This document shows, piece after piece, positions 34,615-43,959 of a stretch of 64,000 nucleotides of DNA (within the stretch, counting starts at the first letter, position 1; the number at the start of each line of letters is the position of its first letter). Below the pieces are notes generated by a model. The model ran no database searches. It saw only the letters and a program-made list of their open reading frames with translations, and had not been told where the DNA came from. Made by a program: the position numbers and the translations under genes. This DNA is from CALINB01 sp938045325 (GTDB taxonomy: Bacteria > Pseudomonadota > Alphaproteobacteria > Rhodospirillales > CALINB01), in assembly GCA_038114465.1 (NCBI GenBank), contig JAYNQW010000008.1, positions 72,873-136,872 of the forward strand, written 5' to 3'.

Positions 34615-36384
34615 TTAATTCACTTGTTTGATGAATTGCTCGAGAGCCGTTTCCGCCGCTTCAAAAACAGAATCCCATTCGCCGTGCTTTTCTTGGCGGA
34701 ACAATTTCATGCTGGGATACCAATAGGACTCGGCTCCTTTGTGCATCCATCGCCAGTCAGGCGAAGCGGCAAGCAGTGTCCAAACGGGGACGCCAAGGGC
34801 ACCGGCTGTATGTACTGTGGAATTATCGATGGAAATCACGAGATCCGTCGCCGCGATTTGGGCGGCAAATAAATCCATATTCTTAAGTGGGTCGACCTCA
34901 TCGTCGCAGAACACTTCGATATCGGTGGCCTTATGAAAGGCGTCGAGGTAGGGCTTCACGTTGCCGTATTGCAGATTGACGAAAGTACAGCCCGGCGTGG
35001 CGAGGATGGGACCCCAGCGGTCGAGGTCGGCACTTCGTTTTTCGCCGGCCATTTGGTTGCCACTGCGCCAGGAAACGCCGATCACGGCGGCATTATTTCC
35101 GCGTTTTTTGTATCTTTCGCGCAGCCGCGCCGTTTCCGTTTCATCGGCTTTGATGTAGCCGGTTGTATCGGGAAAAGCGGAGCGGTCCCGACGTAGATAC
35201 CGGCAGAGTTCGCCGGACGGGATTTGGTAGTCGGCGTTAGCATTTAGTAGTGCCGGGTCGGCCGGATTTTTGCGTGCGTATGTCTCGATATTCGGGAACG
35301 ACCGCTGAAAGATCGGCACCAGTCGCGGGTCGCACTCGACGAAGACATCACCAGATTTTTCCAACAAATCGGAAAAGGTACTGGCAAACATCAACTCATC
35401 GCCGATGCCTTGCTCACCCCAAACCAGGATCGATTTGCCGTGCAATGATTCACCCTGCCAATGGGGTTGCTGAAATGGCCGGATCGGATGGTCGAACCCT
35501 TTCCAGTCCCACCGGGTCGAATATTCGCGCCAGCCGTCCTCGAAACGGCCGTCTTTCAAAAGTGTCATGCAATAATTGCTGCGCACTTCGATCAAATCGG
35601 GACGCATGGATAACGCGTGTTCGAACTTCTCGATGGCCTCATCAAGCTTGCCTTGCTGGGACAGCGTATTGGCATAATTTCCGTGTCCTTCGGCGTAGTC
35701 CGGCGCAATCGAAATAGCACGTTGATGAATTTCCGCCGCTTCATCCAGCCGGTTTAATTCTTTTAGAATACTGCCAAGGTTAGAAAGCACAGCGCCATTA
35801 TTTTCATTTAATGATAACGCTTGGCGGAAGGCTGTTTCGGCTTCTTCGTATTGGCCAAGCTCTTTGAGTGCCGTGCCGAGATTGCTATGGGCATCGGTAT
35901 GGCTAGGCAGCACGTCAATGACACGGCGAAGATGTTTTGCTGCTTCTTCGTCGCGTTCAAGCGCATGAAAAATGTTTCCAAGACTGAAGTGTGCATCGGT
36001 GTTGTCCGGTTCGCCGGCTAAGACTTTTTGGTAAGGCGTGATGGCCTCTTCGAAACGCTCAGCCGCTTCCAAGGCCTGCCCAAGATTGAATTGAGCATCG
36101 AGATTTTTCGGCTGAATAGAGACGGATTGTTGCAGGTATTCGATCCCGCCCGGCATGTCGCCGCTTTGACAGGATGCGATGCCGGCAAGGGCGAGCGTGT
36201 CTGCGTGCTTCGGGTTGTTGGCGAGTATTTGCTTGTAATTATCCAGCGCGCCTTGTGTATTGCCTTGCTGAAGCATCCCCAAAGCTTGTTGAAACAACTC
36301 TTGGGATAGGCCGTCTTTCAACGGCCGGCCTTTCGAGCGGCTGGCATCCAGCTTTTTTTGCTTCCTTCTTTCCCGTCGGTTCAT
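34615..36384 (-). CDS. TPR protein with C-terminal GT-B glycosyltransferase domain (copy A)
   Basis: 589 residues from the ATG at 36384 (MNRRERRKQKK); the longer frame to 36468 overlaps the preceding gene. A basic N-terminal tail is followed by about eight TPR units, then the same transferase domain as copy B: WGEQGIGDELMFA near residue 320 and IDNSTVHTAGALGVPVW near 515. The Arg- and Lys-rich start may bind nucleic acid or membrane. The two copies look like an old tandem duplication with different TPR regions, so they may serve different substrates. Confidence 0.8.
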   Translation of the reverse strand: MNRRERRKQKKLDASRSKGRPLKDGLSQELFQQALGMLQQGNTQGALDNYKQILANNPKHADTLALAGIASCQSGDMPGGIEYLQQSVSIQPKNLDAQFNLGQALEAAERFEEAITPYQKVLAGEPDNTDAHFSLGNIFHALERDEEAAKHLRRVIDVLPSHTDAHSNLGTALKELGQYEEAETAFRQALSLNENNGAVLSNLGSILKELNRLDEAAEIHQRAISIAPDYAEGHGNYANTLSQQGKLDEAIEKFEHALSMRPDLIEVRSNYCMTLLKDGRFEDGWREYSTRWDWKGFDHPIRPFQQPHWQGESLHGKSILVWGEQGIGDELMFASTFSDLLEKSGDVFVECDPRLVPIFQRSFPNIETYARKNPADPALLNANADYQIPSGELCRYLRRDRSAFPDTTGYIKADETETARLRERYKKRGNNAAVIGVSWRSGNQMAGEKRSADLDRWGPILATPGCTFVNLQYGNVKPYLDAFHKATDIEVFCDDEVDPLKNMDLFAAQIAATDLVISIDNSTVHTAGALGVPVWTLLAASPDWRWMHKGAESYWYPSMKLFRQEKHGEWDSVFEAAETALEQFIKQVN

Positions 36385-36400
36385 CGTGGCGCGGCTATTT

Positions 36401-37651
36401 CTATGATAATGGAATGGCATCAAACGCAATGCTGAAGCGTTGCGCTGCCGTTTCCTTCGAGACCTCAACTACCGGAATCGTTCGGTGATAAAAGTACGAC
36501 GGAAATAATATCATTAGTCCCACTTCCGGCCGGATTGTGCGTAATAAGGGATGTGCGTTGAAGCCATATTGTTCCTGCGGTCGTCCAAATTCGATGTGCC
36601 CGGACGTTGTTGTCGTGTCGTTTAGCATGCTTTCGGGTAAAGCAGGATAATAAACGCCACTAACCCAGCCGCCGGGATGAAAGTGCGGCTTTTGATGCCC
36701 GCTGGGGGGTAAAGCCGTAGCCCAAATATCGAGGGAAAGTGATGACGGGATTGCTGCCAAGTAAGGGTGATCGGCCTGCCCGGTCAAATCGCTTCGATAG
36801 TTTCCGACATTTTTTTCAATCATGCGCCGAAGGGCGTCCATTGGTTTTGCAGTTTCCGATTGCAGGCTCGCGGTTTGACTTCCAAAACGGGTTGATTTGC
36901 TATCGGGCTCAAAAGCAAGACTAGGATGGGATAATATAAAATCGATCAAGTCCGTGTTGAGTGCATCGGGTGATTCGTATCCGGGGACTTGATCAGCGGT
37001 AAAGCAATGAACAAAACGGTCGAAGTCGAGTAAATTTCGGGCAGCGGTTTCATCGCCTTGCTCGTTCAGGACAAACGGCATGAAGGCGAGTGCGCGCATA
37101 TTATTCGGGTAGGATTGGAAAAACCGTTCGCAAGTTTCAAGCGCGCCCGCCAGGTGATTGTTTTTCACTTGGCGCTGTATAAGAGCATAAAAAAGCTCAG
37201 CATCTTTCGGGGATGTCAGAAGGGCCTCGCGCATTGACTGTTCGGCCGCTTCGGTTTTGCCTTGCCGGTCGAGCAGGCTTGCGAGTTGGCGGTAAGCATC
37301 AAGAAAGTCAGGTTTGAGTTCAATCAGCCGCCGGCAAGAGTCCGTTGCCTCCTCAAGCCGTTCGACGGACTCATAAGCCATCGTTAAATTCAGGCGGGCA
37401 TCAAAATGCTGCGGGCTGACAGCAACGGCTTGTTCCAAAAACCGGATGCCTTCATCAAGCTTTCCGTTTTGGCATTGGATGATGCCCGATAAAGCAAGGG
37501 CGTCGCCGTGATGAGGGTCGTGGGAAAGTATTTCGGCGAATTTTTCATACGCCGATGACAGGTCCCCTTGCCGTTGAAGCTTCATGGCATCAGCAAATAG
37601 AACATCGATGTTTTGTTTTTGCGGGTTTTGTCTGTATTTGGTATTGGCCAT
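36401..37651 (-). CDS. TPR protein with C-terminal 2OG-Fe(II) oxygenase domain (copy B)
   Basis: 416 residues. TPR units fill about 15-230; the C-terminal 2OG-Fe(II) oxygenase (PF13759-type) has HFH at 323-325 before the SGVYY strand, a distal His at 389 in FPSYFYHRTIP, and R405 for 2-oxoglutarate. The family is thought to hydroxylate proteins or small molecules; TPRs may hold the substrate. It starts two bases after its paralogue ends and ends 16 bases before the TPR-transferase gene. Confidence 0.82.
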   Translation of the reverse strand: MANTKYRQNPQKQNIDVLFADAMKLQRQGDLSSAYEKFAEILSHDPHHGDALALSGIIQCQNGKLDEGIRFLEQAVAVSPQHFDARLNLTMAYESVERLEEATDSCRRLIELKPDFLDAYRQLASLLDRQGKTEAAEQSMREALLTSPKDAELFYALIQRQVKNNHLAGALETCERFFQSYPNNMRALAFMPFVLNEQGDETAARNLLDFDRFVHCFTADQVPGYESPDALNTDLIDFILSHPSLAFEPDSKSTRFGSQTASLQSETAKPMDALRRMIEKNVGNYRSDLTGQADHPYLAAIPSSLSLDIWATALPPSGHQKPHFHPGGWVSGVYYPALPESMLNDTTTTSGHIEFGRPQEQYGFNAHPLLRTIRPEVGLMILFPSYFYHRTIPVVEVSKETAAQRFSIAFDAIPLS

Positions 37652-37653
37652 CT

Positions 37654-39156
37654 TTAACGCGCCATTACATCGAAGGCGATACTGATCCGTTTATCGGTGC
37701 TTGATTGAGCTGGGCTATCGTTGACGGGAATGGTGCGGTGAAACATATAAGACGGAAACATCACCATCAGGCCTTCTTCGGGTTGAACGGTATAAAGCAG
37801 CGGTTCAGCTTTATATTTATCCTCGTCCCGCGGCTGGCCGAATTCGATCCAACCGGCGTGGCCTTCCTTATTTTTCTCCATGATTTCAGGGAGATTGACG
37901 TAATAAACACCGCTGAGCCAAGCCGACGGATGAATATGCGGGTGTTGATGCCCGGCGCCTTCAAGAATGGTGACCCAAATCGTAATTGAGAGATCTTCGG
38001 GAATGGGCATCAAGGGGTGATCATTGATGGCTTCGCATTTTACGCAATATTGTTCAACGCCCTCGGCGATTATTTCTTTTAGGGTTTTGATTGGCGTAGA
38101 TTCATCACGTTCCAGTTGTTCTGCCTGATAGCCTTGCCGGGTCGATTTCAGTAAAGGCTCGAATTTAAGATCGGGAAGCTGCTCGACATGTTCGCGTAAG
38201 GCGGCATGAAACTGATTGAGGCTATTATAATTCGGCGCACGGTCGAATTTGACAGGTTTAATGAATTGCTCGTAATCGAGCAGGGCCTTTGCCCGGTCTT
38301 TGCCGCCAATTTCGTTGAGCAATAAGGCTTTCGCCGACAGCACCATGGTTTCATGCGGATTTTGGCTCAAGTGTTCATTGTAAATATTCAGCGCTTTTTC
38401 CATATCTCCCCGTTGATGCCAAATATTGGCCAAGCTCATGCGGGGGGCGAGGTCGTCGGCATTTAATTGCATGGCTTTTTCAAAGGCTTCGATTGCTTCG
38501 TCGGTTTTTCCGTGATCAAGCAGTATGCGGCCCAAGATCGTTAGGGCCGGGTCAAATGCCGGATCGAATTCGAGCGCTTTACGGGCCTCTGCTTCTGCAT
38601 CCTCCAGTTGACCGAGGCTACGTAGCGTGCCGGCCAGGTTGCTGCGGGCGGGAAGGTGATCTGGTTTCAGACGCAGGGCCTGGCGTAATGCGCTCTCGGC
38701 CTCATCAAACCGGCCTAATTCCCGCAGGATATTGCCGTAATTGTTATGCGCTTCAGCAATATTGGGATCGGTCGTAATGGCTTGAGAATACGCCTCTAAC
38801 GCTTCTTCAAGGCGGGATTGGGCGTGACGGCAGTTCCCGAGATTGATGAGAATATCGCTGCGGCCCGGTTCCAATGCCAGGGCCGTTTCAAGATAAAGCT
38901 CTGATTGCACATAATCGTGCACTTGAAAGTAAGCGACACCGGCCAAGTAAAAAGCATCGGCGTTCTCCGATTCTTGCTCGAGAATTTGATGATAAAGGGC
39001 TAGAGCTTCTTCAATGCGGCCGTCCTGGTGCAGTTCAAACCCGGTTTGTAGGTGTTCGAGTGACTCCTTATTACTCTCAGCATTCCCCTCTGCTAGGCTT
39101 GCTTGCCCGAATACGGGCACGGATTGGGGATTTGTTGAAATAGGTGGTTTGGTCAT
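37654..39156 (-). CDS. TPR protein with C-terminal 2OG-Fe(II) oxygenase domain (copy A)
   Basis: 500 residues with about eight TPR units over residues 25-290, and then a 2OG-Fe(II) oxygenase with HIH at 407-409 (PHIHPSAWLSGVYY), distal H473 in FPSYMFHRTIP, and R490. It is similar to the next gene through the catalytic part. First gene of the minus-strand cluster; its promoter must lie in the region shared with the divergent porin gene. The acceptor is unknown. Confidence 0.82.
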   Translation of the reverse strand: MTKPPISTNPQSVPVFGQASLAEGNAESNKESLEHLQTGFELHQDGRIEEALALYHQILEQESENADAFYLAGVAYFQVHDYVQSELYLETALALEPGRSDILINLGNCRHAQSRLEEALEAYSQAITTDPNIAEAHNNYGNILRELGRFDEAESALRQALRLKPDHLPARSNLAGTLRSLGQLEDAEAEARKALEFDPAFDPALTILGRILLDHGKTDEAIEAFEKAMQLNADDLAPRMSLANIWHQRGDMEKALNIYNEHLSQNPHETMVLSAKALLLNEIGGKDRAKALLDYEQFIKPVKFDRAPNYNSLNQFHAALREHVEQLPDLKFEPLLKSTRQGYQAEQLERDESTPIKTLKEIIAEGVEQYCVKCEAINDHPLMPIPEDLSITIWVTILEGAGHQHPHIHPSAWLSGVYYVNLPEIMEKNKEGHAGWIEFGQPRDEDKYKAEPLLYTVQPEEGLMVMFPSYMFHRTIPVNDSPAQSSTDKRISIAFDVMAR

Positions 39157-39279
39157 TTTAAGTGGCTGAGCCTGGTCATCTTAATTGCACCATTTCCGGT
39201 AATTTGGCCAATTATCCTGAAAAACCCTAAGATTCGGAGAATTTAGCCATATTTCTGATTCTTTTTAGCACTGCCCTGA

Positions 39280-39304
39280 TTTTGGGGCCAGCATTGCCCC
39301 AAAA
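39280..39304. repeat. Perfect nine-pair inverted repeat
   Basis: TTTTGGGGC and GCCCCAAAA around a seven-base loop CAGCATT. No T run on either side that would make a standard terminator. Confidence 0.6.
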
Positions 39305-39436
39305 CCGATTTTTCGGCCTGGTGTACGTTCAATCGATTGCCAGGGCAGCAATTCCACAGCCACCGGACGTTGATGTTATAAGTTATTGAAATATAATATA
39401 AATATTCGATGTGCCGCCGTTGGGCCATTTGGGCTG

Positions 39437-39451
39437 GCAACAGCGTGTTGC
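39437..39451. promoter_or_regulatory. 15-bp palindrome, possible operator
   Basis: GCAACA-GCG-TGTTGC, an exact dyad about 200 bases before the porin start. Its symmetry and position suit a dimeric regulator. Confidence 0.35.
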
Positions 39452-39653
39452 AAAATCACCACACTGCGGCAAATAAACTCGTCGATCAGGCGAGTTTTCT
39501 TGCATGAACGGCTGAAATGTCGAGACTAAGGCCAACTCGACGGAGGGGGGACTCTCTAATTCTTGGGGATCAATGAAACCTCCTGTTGGGCTTTATAACA
39601 CCCCTGTCTCGATGCCGGGGCTCATTGTCTAGGATCAAAAAGGACGAATGATT

Positions 39654-40937
39654 ATGAAAAACTATAAGACTTTAATGCTCGGGTCGGTTGCGACTTCAGC
39701 CCTGTTGTTAGGGGCCGCCGCAGTTACGACTCCTGCAGTTGCGAAAAATGTGGAAGTTGGCCACAAAAAGGGCAAATTCTACTTGAAAACGAAGGATGGC
39801 AAATTCTCGATCATCCCGAGTGCTCAATTCCAAATGTTATACGAGTTCCGAGATAACGACGACGAAATAACTGGTGCCGGAAATAATTCCGAGACTGGAT
39901 TTTCTGCTCGCCGTGTTCGTTTCGGTGTCGGTGGTCGTGCCGGTCATAAGAAATTGACCTACAAAATGAGCATGAACGTGACGACGAACTCGGAAGCCGA
40001 CCAAGACGGAGACGGCGGCGGAATGGCCATCTTCGATTCGTACTTGCAATGGAAGTTCTCCAAAGCGCTGGCGCTTCGTGCTGGTACGTGGAAACAACGC
40101 TTCACGGAATCTCACTCCAACAGCTCCGGTAAATTGCAGTTCGTTGACCGTGCACGCGGCACGGGTAACCGTGGCCGCTTGGAACGTGACACGGGTCTTG
40201 GTATCCGCGGTAAAGTTGCCAAGATGCTCAACTACGAGTTGAGCATCATCAACGGTAATACCCGGAAAGCTCCGTCGGCCAACGGAAACCAATCTTACCA
40301 CGCTCACTTGCGTGTTGAGCCGTTTGGCAAATTCGGTGCCCCGTACGAAGGCGACATCAAGAACTCCAAAAAGCTCAAAGTTCAAGTTGCTGGTGCGGTT
40401 GCGTATAAGGACAACGTGACGTTCTCCACGCGGACCAACCAAAACACCTTCATTTCTGTTGCTGGTGCTGCTGACATCTTCCATTGGACGGTCGGCGCCG
40501 GTATGAAATGGCGTGGCTTTGGCCTCTATGGTGAGTTCGTGCAAGCGGACTTCCGTGATGCTGACTCAAAAGCTGGCAGCACCACCAAAATCGCTCGTGA
40601 AAGACTGCGGGCTTGGAACGTGGAAGCTTCTTACTTCCTGATTCCGAAGAAATGGGCGATTGCCGGTCGTTGGGAATATCATAACATCAACACCAAATCG
40701 AACCCCGGCGGTTCAGGCGGTGCTGGTGGTACGGCTGTGACGCAAGCTAATGGTGGCGCTAATCAAGACGAAACGCGTTTCGGCATCGCCACCTCGTATT
40801 ACTTCCGTGGCCATGCTCACCGGATCACCGCCGACTGGATCCAAATCCAGGATCCCGACGGTGCCACCGATTCAAACGGTGCAACCACGCAATCGGAAGA
40901 CAACCGTTTCCGTATTCAATGGCAAACCCGGTTCTAA
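39654..40937 (+). CDS. OprP/OprO-like outer membrane porin
   Basis: Outer membrane beta-barrel porin of about 427 residues, similar in style to phosphate- or pyrophosphate-selective OprO/OprP porins. A signal peptide (MKNYKTLMLGS then ALLLGAAAVTTPAVA) is cleaved before KNVEVG. Amphipathic strands follow and the last residue is Phe (QWQTRF), as the BAM complex needs. The AAGGA box fits the ATG at 39654 best; one at 39648 is in frame. Codon choice is strongly biased, which suggests high expression, and a very strong terminator follows. The substrate cannot be read off. Confidence 0.85.
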   Translation: MKNYKTLMLGSVATSALLLGAAAVTTPAVAKNVEVGHKKGKFYLKTKDGKFSIIPSAQFQMLYEFRDNDDEITGAGNNSETGFSARRVRFGVGGRAGHKKLTYKMSMNVTTNSEADQDGDGGGMAIFDSYLQWKFSKALALRAGTWKQRFTESHSNSSGKLQFVDRARGTGNRGRLERDTGLGIRGKVAKMLNYELSIINGNTRKAPSANGNQSYHAHLRVEPFGKFGAPYEGDIKNSKKLKVQVAGAVAYKDNVTFSTRTNQNTFISVAGAADIFHWTVGAGMKWRGFGLYGEFVQADFRDADSKAGSTTKIARERLRAWNVEASYFLIPKKWAIAGRWEYHNINTKSNPGGSGGAGGTAVTQANGGANQDETRFGIATSYYFRGHAHRITADWIQIQDPDGATDSNGATTQSEDNRFRIQWQTRF

Positions 40938-41002
40938 GCTAGACGCTTAGCCGGTCGGTTGCGTCCCCACTGATTCTGGACGCAACCCCAATCGAGACAC
41001 CT

Positions 41003-41030
41003 CCCCCCGCTTCGGCGGGGGGATTTTTTT
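41003..41030 (+). terminator. Strong rho-independent terminator of the porin gene
   Basis: CCCCCCGC, a TTCG tetraloop, GCGGGGGG and then A and seven T. It begins 65 bases after the porin stop. Confidence 0.95.
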
Positions 41031-41109
41031 GCAAACGCCAGCACAAACATCCGGCGCCTTAAAGGGCGACGGTATCGAATATCATTGGAATGAGGAAAAT
41101 GAGTTGAAA

Positions 41110-41186
41110 TGGTCGGGGAGACAAGATTTGAACTTGCGACCCCTGCCTCCCGAAGACAGTGCTCTACCAGGCTGAGCTACTCCCCG
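41110..41186 (-). tRNA. tRNA-Pro(CGG)
   Basis: A 77-base cloverleaf on the minus strand: acceptor CGGGGAG/CTCCCCG, D arm GCTC/GAGC, anticodon stem CTGTC/GGCAG around TTCGGGA with anticodon CGG, and T arm with TTCAAAT. The discriminator is A and the CCA end is encoded. Confidence 0.95.
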
Positions 41187-41362
41187 ACCGATGGATGGGG
41201 GTTATAGGCCCGCCTCGGGAAAAGGGCAAGAGGGTAAGCAGAAAGTGGCCGGTCTCTGCCGTGATACGAGTATATTCCATACGGCCTATATGCTAAGCAG
41301 TCAGCGGTTCGTATGCAGTCCGCTTCAAAGGGTTTTCGAATGCCGATTACTCAGCCGGCCCC

Positions 41363-42916
41363 ATGATGGCTGAAAGACGCCAAATTTCTGATCATGCCGC
41401 ATCTGCCGGGCTATTGCTTGAGCAGGCGTTAAGCCTCCACCAAGAAGGCCGTTTTGATGAAGCGGTTCGGCTTTATCACCAAGTCATCGCCGCAGCCCCC
41501 AATTATCCGGACGCCTATCATTTGCTGGGGCTTTGTCGGCTGATGCGCGGCGATGGCGAGGCCTGTCTAGAGAACCTTTTGCGGGCTGTCGAACTGGCGC
41601 CGCATCAGGCGTCTTTCCACGTCAGCCTCGCCAACGCTTATCAGGAACTGGGTCGGTTGGATGATTCTATCGCGATCTACTGCGATGCCCTAGCCGCCGA
41701 TCCCGCTCATTTGGGGGCGCACATTAATCAAGGCTATGCGTTATATGACCTCGGCCGTTTCGAGGAAGCGGCGCAATGCTTTCGTGAGGCCTTGTCGCAA
41801 GCGCCGGACTCTCTTGAGGCCATGAACGGACTCGGTAATGTCCTGATGACGTTGCACCGGTTCGATGAAGCTGAAAAGTCTTTCACGAAAGCCATTGCGC
41901 TCGACCCATCACCTGTTGAACTGCACAATAACCTTGGCACCGTTCTGCGACGGCAAGGAAGGTTGGATGAAGCGTTGTCCCGCTTCCGCACGGCTCTCCG
42001 CATCGAACCTAATGATGCCGGCGTTCACGGCAATATCGGTTTGACCTTGATGGAGCAGGGCGCGCTTGATGAAGCCCGGCAAAGTTATGAAATGGCGGCC
42101 GGGCTTGGGATTGACGATGCGGAAACGTGGCTGAGCTATCACGCGCTGGTTTACCGTGACGATGACCTAAGTCCGGCCGCCGAGTTGATCGAGCGGGCTT
42201 TGGCCTGTGATCCGTCGCATGAGCAAAGCCATTTTCACTTAGGGGTCATCCGTGACATGCAAGGCAACGCCGCCGAAGCCGCACGCCATTTTGCCGCCCT
42301 CAAGTATGACACTCAAAACTACAATCCGCTGATCGATAGCTGGGAGTACGCAAAAAGCAAATCGGGCTCGCAAACCCGTCACTTTAAAACCACCCGCGAG
42401 ACCCTTGATTTCTGCATGGATCAGGCAACCGAAAATGGACTTGTCTTGGAGTTTGGGGTCCGCTTCGGCACCACGATCCGCATGATTGCCGCGCGCGCGG
42501 GGCAGGATGTGCATGGTTTCGACAGCTTCGAAGGCTTGCCGGAGGCGTGGTACGGCCTCGAGGGGCAATATTCAACCCATGGCCGTCTGCCGACCGTTCC
42601 CGATACCGTCATCCTGCATCAAGGCTGGTTCAAGGATTCGCTGCCGGGCTTTTTAGAAGAGCATCCCGAACCGGTTCGCTTCGCTCATATCGATTGCGAT
42701 TTGTATTCATCGACGGCGGATATATTCAAACATCTCGGCCCGCGTTTCGTTGCGGGCAGTGTGATCGTTTTCGACGAATACCTGATCAACGAAGCCTGGC
42801 GGGAAGACGAGTTTATGGCTTTTCAAGAGGCGGCGGCACAATACGGCTGGGAATATGAGTATCTCGTCTTTGGATTGTTAACCAAGCAAGCCGGCGTGAA
42901 AATCACTTCGGTGTAA
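41363..42916 (+). CDS. TPR protein with C-terminal TylF-type methyltransferase
   Basis: 517 residues: about eight TPR units across residues 12-320, then a class I SAM methyltransferase of the TylF/MycF kind (LEFGVRFGTTIRMIA, GFDSFEGLPE, HIDCDLYSSTADIF with metal-binding Asp residues). TylF-type enzymes methylate sugar hydroxyls with Mg2+. The TPR part resembles those of the minus-strand cluster, so it may act on the same protein or glycan, though it lies on the other side of the porin gene and a tRNA. Two adjacent ATG codons compete as start. Confidence 0.8.
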   Translation: MMAERRQISDHAASAGLLLEQALSLHQEGRFDEAVRLYHQVIAAAPNYPDAYHLLGLCRLMRGDGEACLENLLRAVELAPHQASFHVSLANAYQELGRLDDSIAIYCDALAADPAHLGAHINQGYALYDLGRFEEAAQCFREALSQAPDSLEAMNGLGNVLMTLHRFDEAEKSFTKAIALDPSPVELHNNLGTVLRRQGRLDEALSRFRTALRIEPNDAGVHGNIGLTLMEQGALDEARQSYEMAAGLGIDDAETWLSYHALVYRDDDLSPAAELIERALACDPSHEQSHFHLGVIRDMQGNAAEAARHFAALKYDTQNYNPLIDSWEYAKSKSGSQTRHFKTTRETLDFCMDQATENGLVLEFGVRFGTTIRMIAARAGQDVHGFDSFEGLPEAWYGLEGQYSTHGRLPTVPDTVILHQGWFKDSLPGFLEEHPEPVRFAHIDCDLYSSTADIFKHLGPRFVAGSVIVFDEYLINEAWREDEFMAFQEAAAQYGWEYEYLVFGLLTKQAGVKITSV

Positions 42917-42942
42917 AAAATAAGCGGACCGTTACGGCGCCG

Positions 42943-43959
42943 TTAGTACGCCCGGTCGATACAGAACTCGATCAAGTGGCTGAGGGATTTCTTTTCCGGA
43001 TTGTCGGGGAAGATGCCGAGCGCATCGCGTGCGATGGAGCCGTAATGGCGGGCGCGGTCGACGGTATCGTTCAGGGCGTTGTGTTTTTCCAGGTAAGACA
43101 ATGCCGTTTCGAGGTCTTGGTCTTCTTGTTCAAGGTTTTCAAGAGTCCGGCGCCAAAACGCGCGCTCTTCTCCGCTGCCGCGGCGAAAAGCGAGAATAAT
43201 CGGCAGGGTTATTTTGCCTTCCCGGAAATCATCGCCGATGGTTTTGCCGAGCTGGGCTTGCTTGGCGGAATAGTCGAGAACATCATCGATCAGCTGAAAG
43301 GCGATGCCGAGGTTTAGCCCGAAAGTGTCCAGGGCTTCTTCTTCGACCATCGGCCGTTCGGCGACAACGGCACCGATCCGGCAAGCGGCGGCGAACAGTT
43401 GCGCGGTTTTGCACGATATTACGTTAAGGTATGCGGCTTCGCCGGTTTCGGTATCGTTGGCCGTCACGAGTTGCGCAACTTCCCCTTCGGCGATTTTTGC
43501 CGACGCGCTGGACAAAATCCCGAGGATTTTGAGGGAGCCGTCTTCGACCATGAGTTCAAACGAACGGCTGAATAAGAAATCACCAACCAGCACACTGGCT
43601 TTGTTACCCCATACCGCATTGGCCGAAGCCGAGCCACGGCGCAGATCGCTTTCATCGACAACATCGTCATGCAGCAAGGTCGCTGTATGGATAAATTCAA
43701 CACAGGCGGCGAGGCCGACATGGCGGCTGCCGCTGTAGCCGCACATGCGCGACGCGGCAAGAGTCAGCATTGGGCGTAGGCGTTTGCCGCCGGATGCGAC
43801 GATATGCCCCGCCAATTGGGGGATCAGCGAAACGTCCGATTGCATCCGGTCGATCACGACCTGGTTGACGGCTTTAATGTCATTTTCGACCAGTTCGACA
43901 ATCGGGCCCAGCGACGTTTTTTTCTCGCGTTCACCGTCCAGGCTGACGACAACAGCCAT
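42943..43959 (-). CDS. ispB: Polyprenyl (octaprenyl/decaprenyl) diphosphate synthase
   Basis: Trans-prenyltransferase that makes the side chain of ubiquinone. The first Asp-rich motif DDVVD is at 98-102 (LLHDDVVDESDLRRG), the second is QLIDDVLDYS; GGKRLRP gives the IPP-binding Lys and Arg. Length is 338. An AAGGAGATGAACC box precedes the ATG. Chain length cannot be fixed by eye; alphaproteobacteria often make Q10. It converges with the TPR-methyltransferase gene. Confidence 0.94.
   Translation of the reverse strand: MAVVVSLDGEREKKTSLGPIVELVENDIKAVNQVVIDRMQSDVSLIPQLAGHIVASGGKRLRPMLTLAASRMCGYSGSRHVGLAACVEFIHTATLLHDDVVDESDLRRGSASANAVWGNKASVLVGDFLFSRSFELMVEDGSLKILGILSSASAKIAEGEVAQLVTANDTETGEAAYLNVISCKTAQLFAAACRIGAVVAERPMVEEEALDTFGLNLGIAFQLIDDVLDYSAKQAQLGKTIGDDFREGKITLPIILAFRRGSGEERAFWRRTLENLEQEDQDLETALSYLEKHNALNDTVDRARHYGSIARDALGIFPDNPEKKSLSHLIEFCIDRAY

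Larger units (their letters stand above)
39157..39653. other. Divergent regulatory region between TPR cluster and porin
   Basis: About 490 bases with no credible gene. It holds a nine-pair inverted repeat (39280-39304), a small CCGA/TCGG palindrome just after it, an AT-rich stretch at 39390-39410 suitable for promoters, and a 15-bp palindrome GCAACA-GCG-TGTTGC (39437-39451). These could coordinate the two outward-facing units. Confidence 0.6.

Noticed and set aside
39837..40544. 235-codon minus-strand frame within the porin gene
   Set aside because: It lies wholly opposite a gene with a signal peptide, terminal Phe and strong codon bias.
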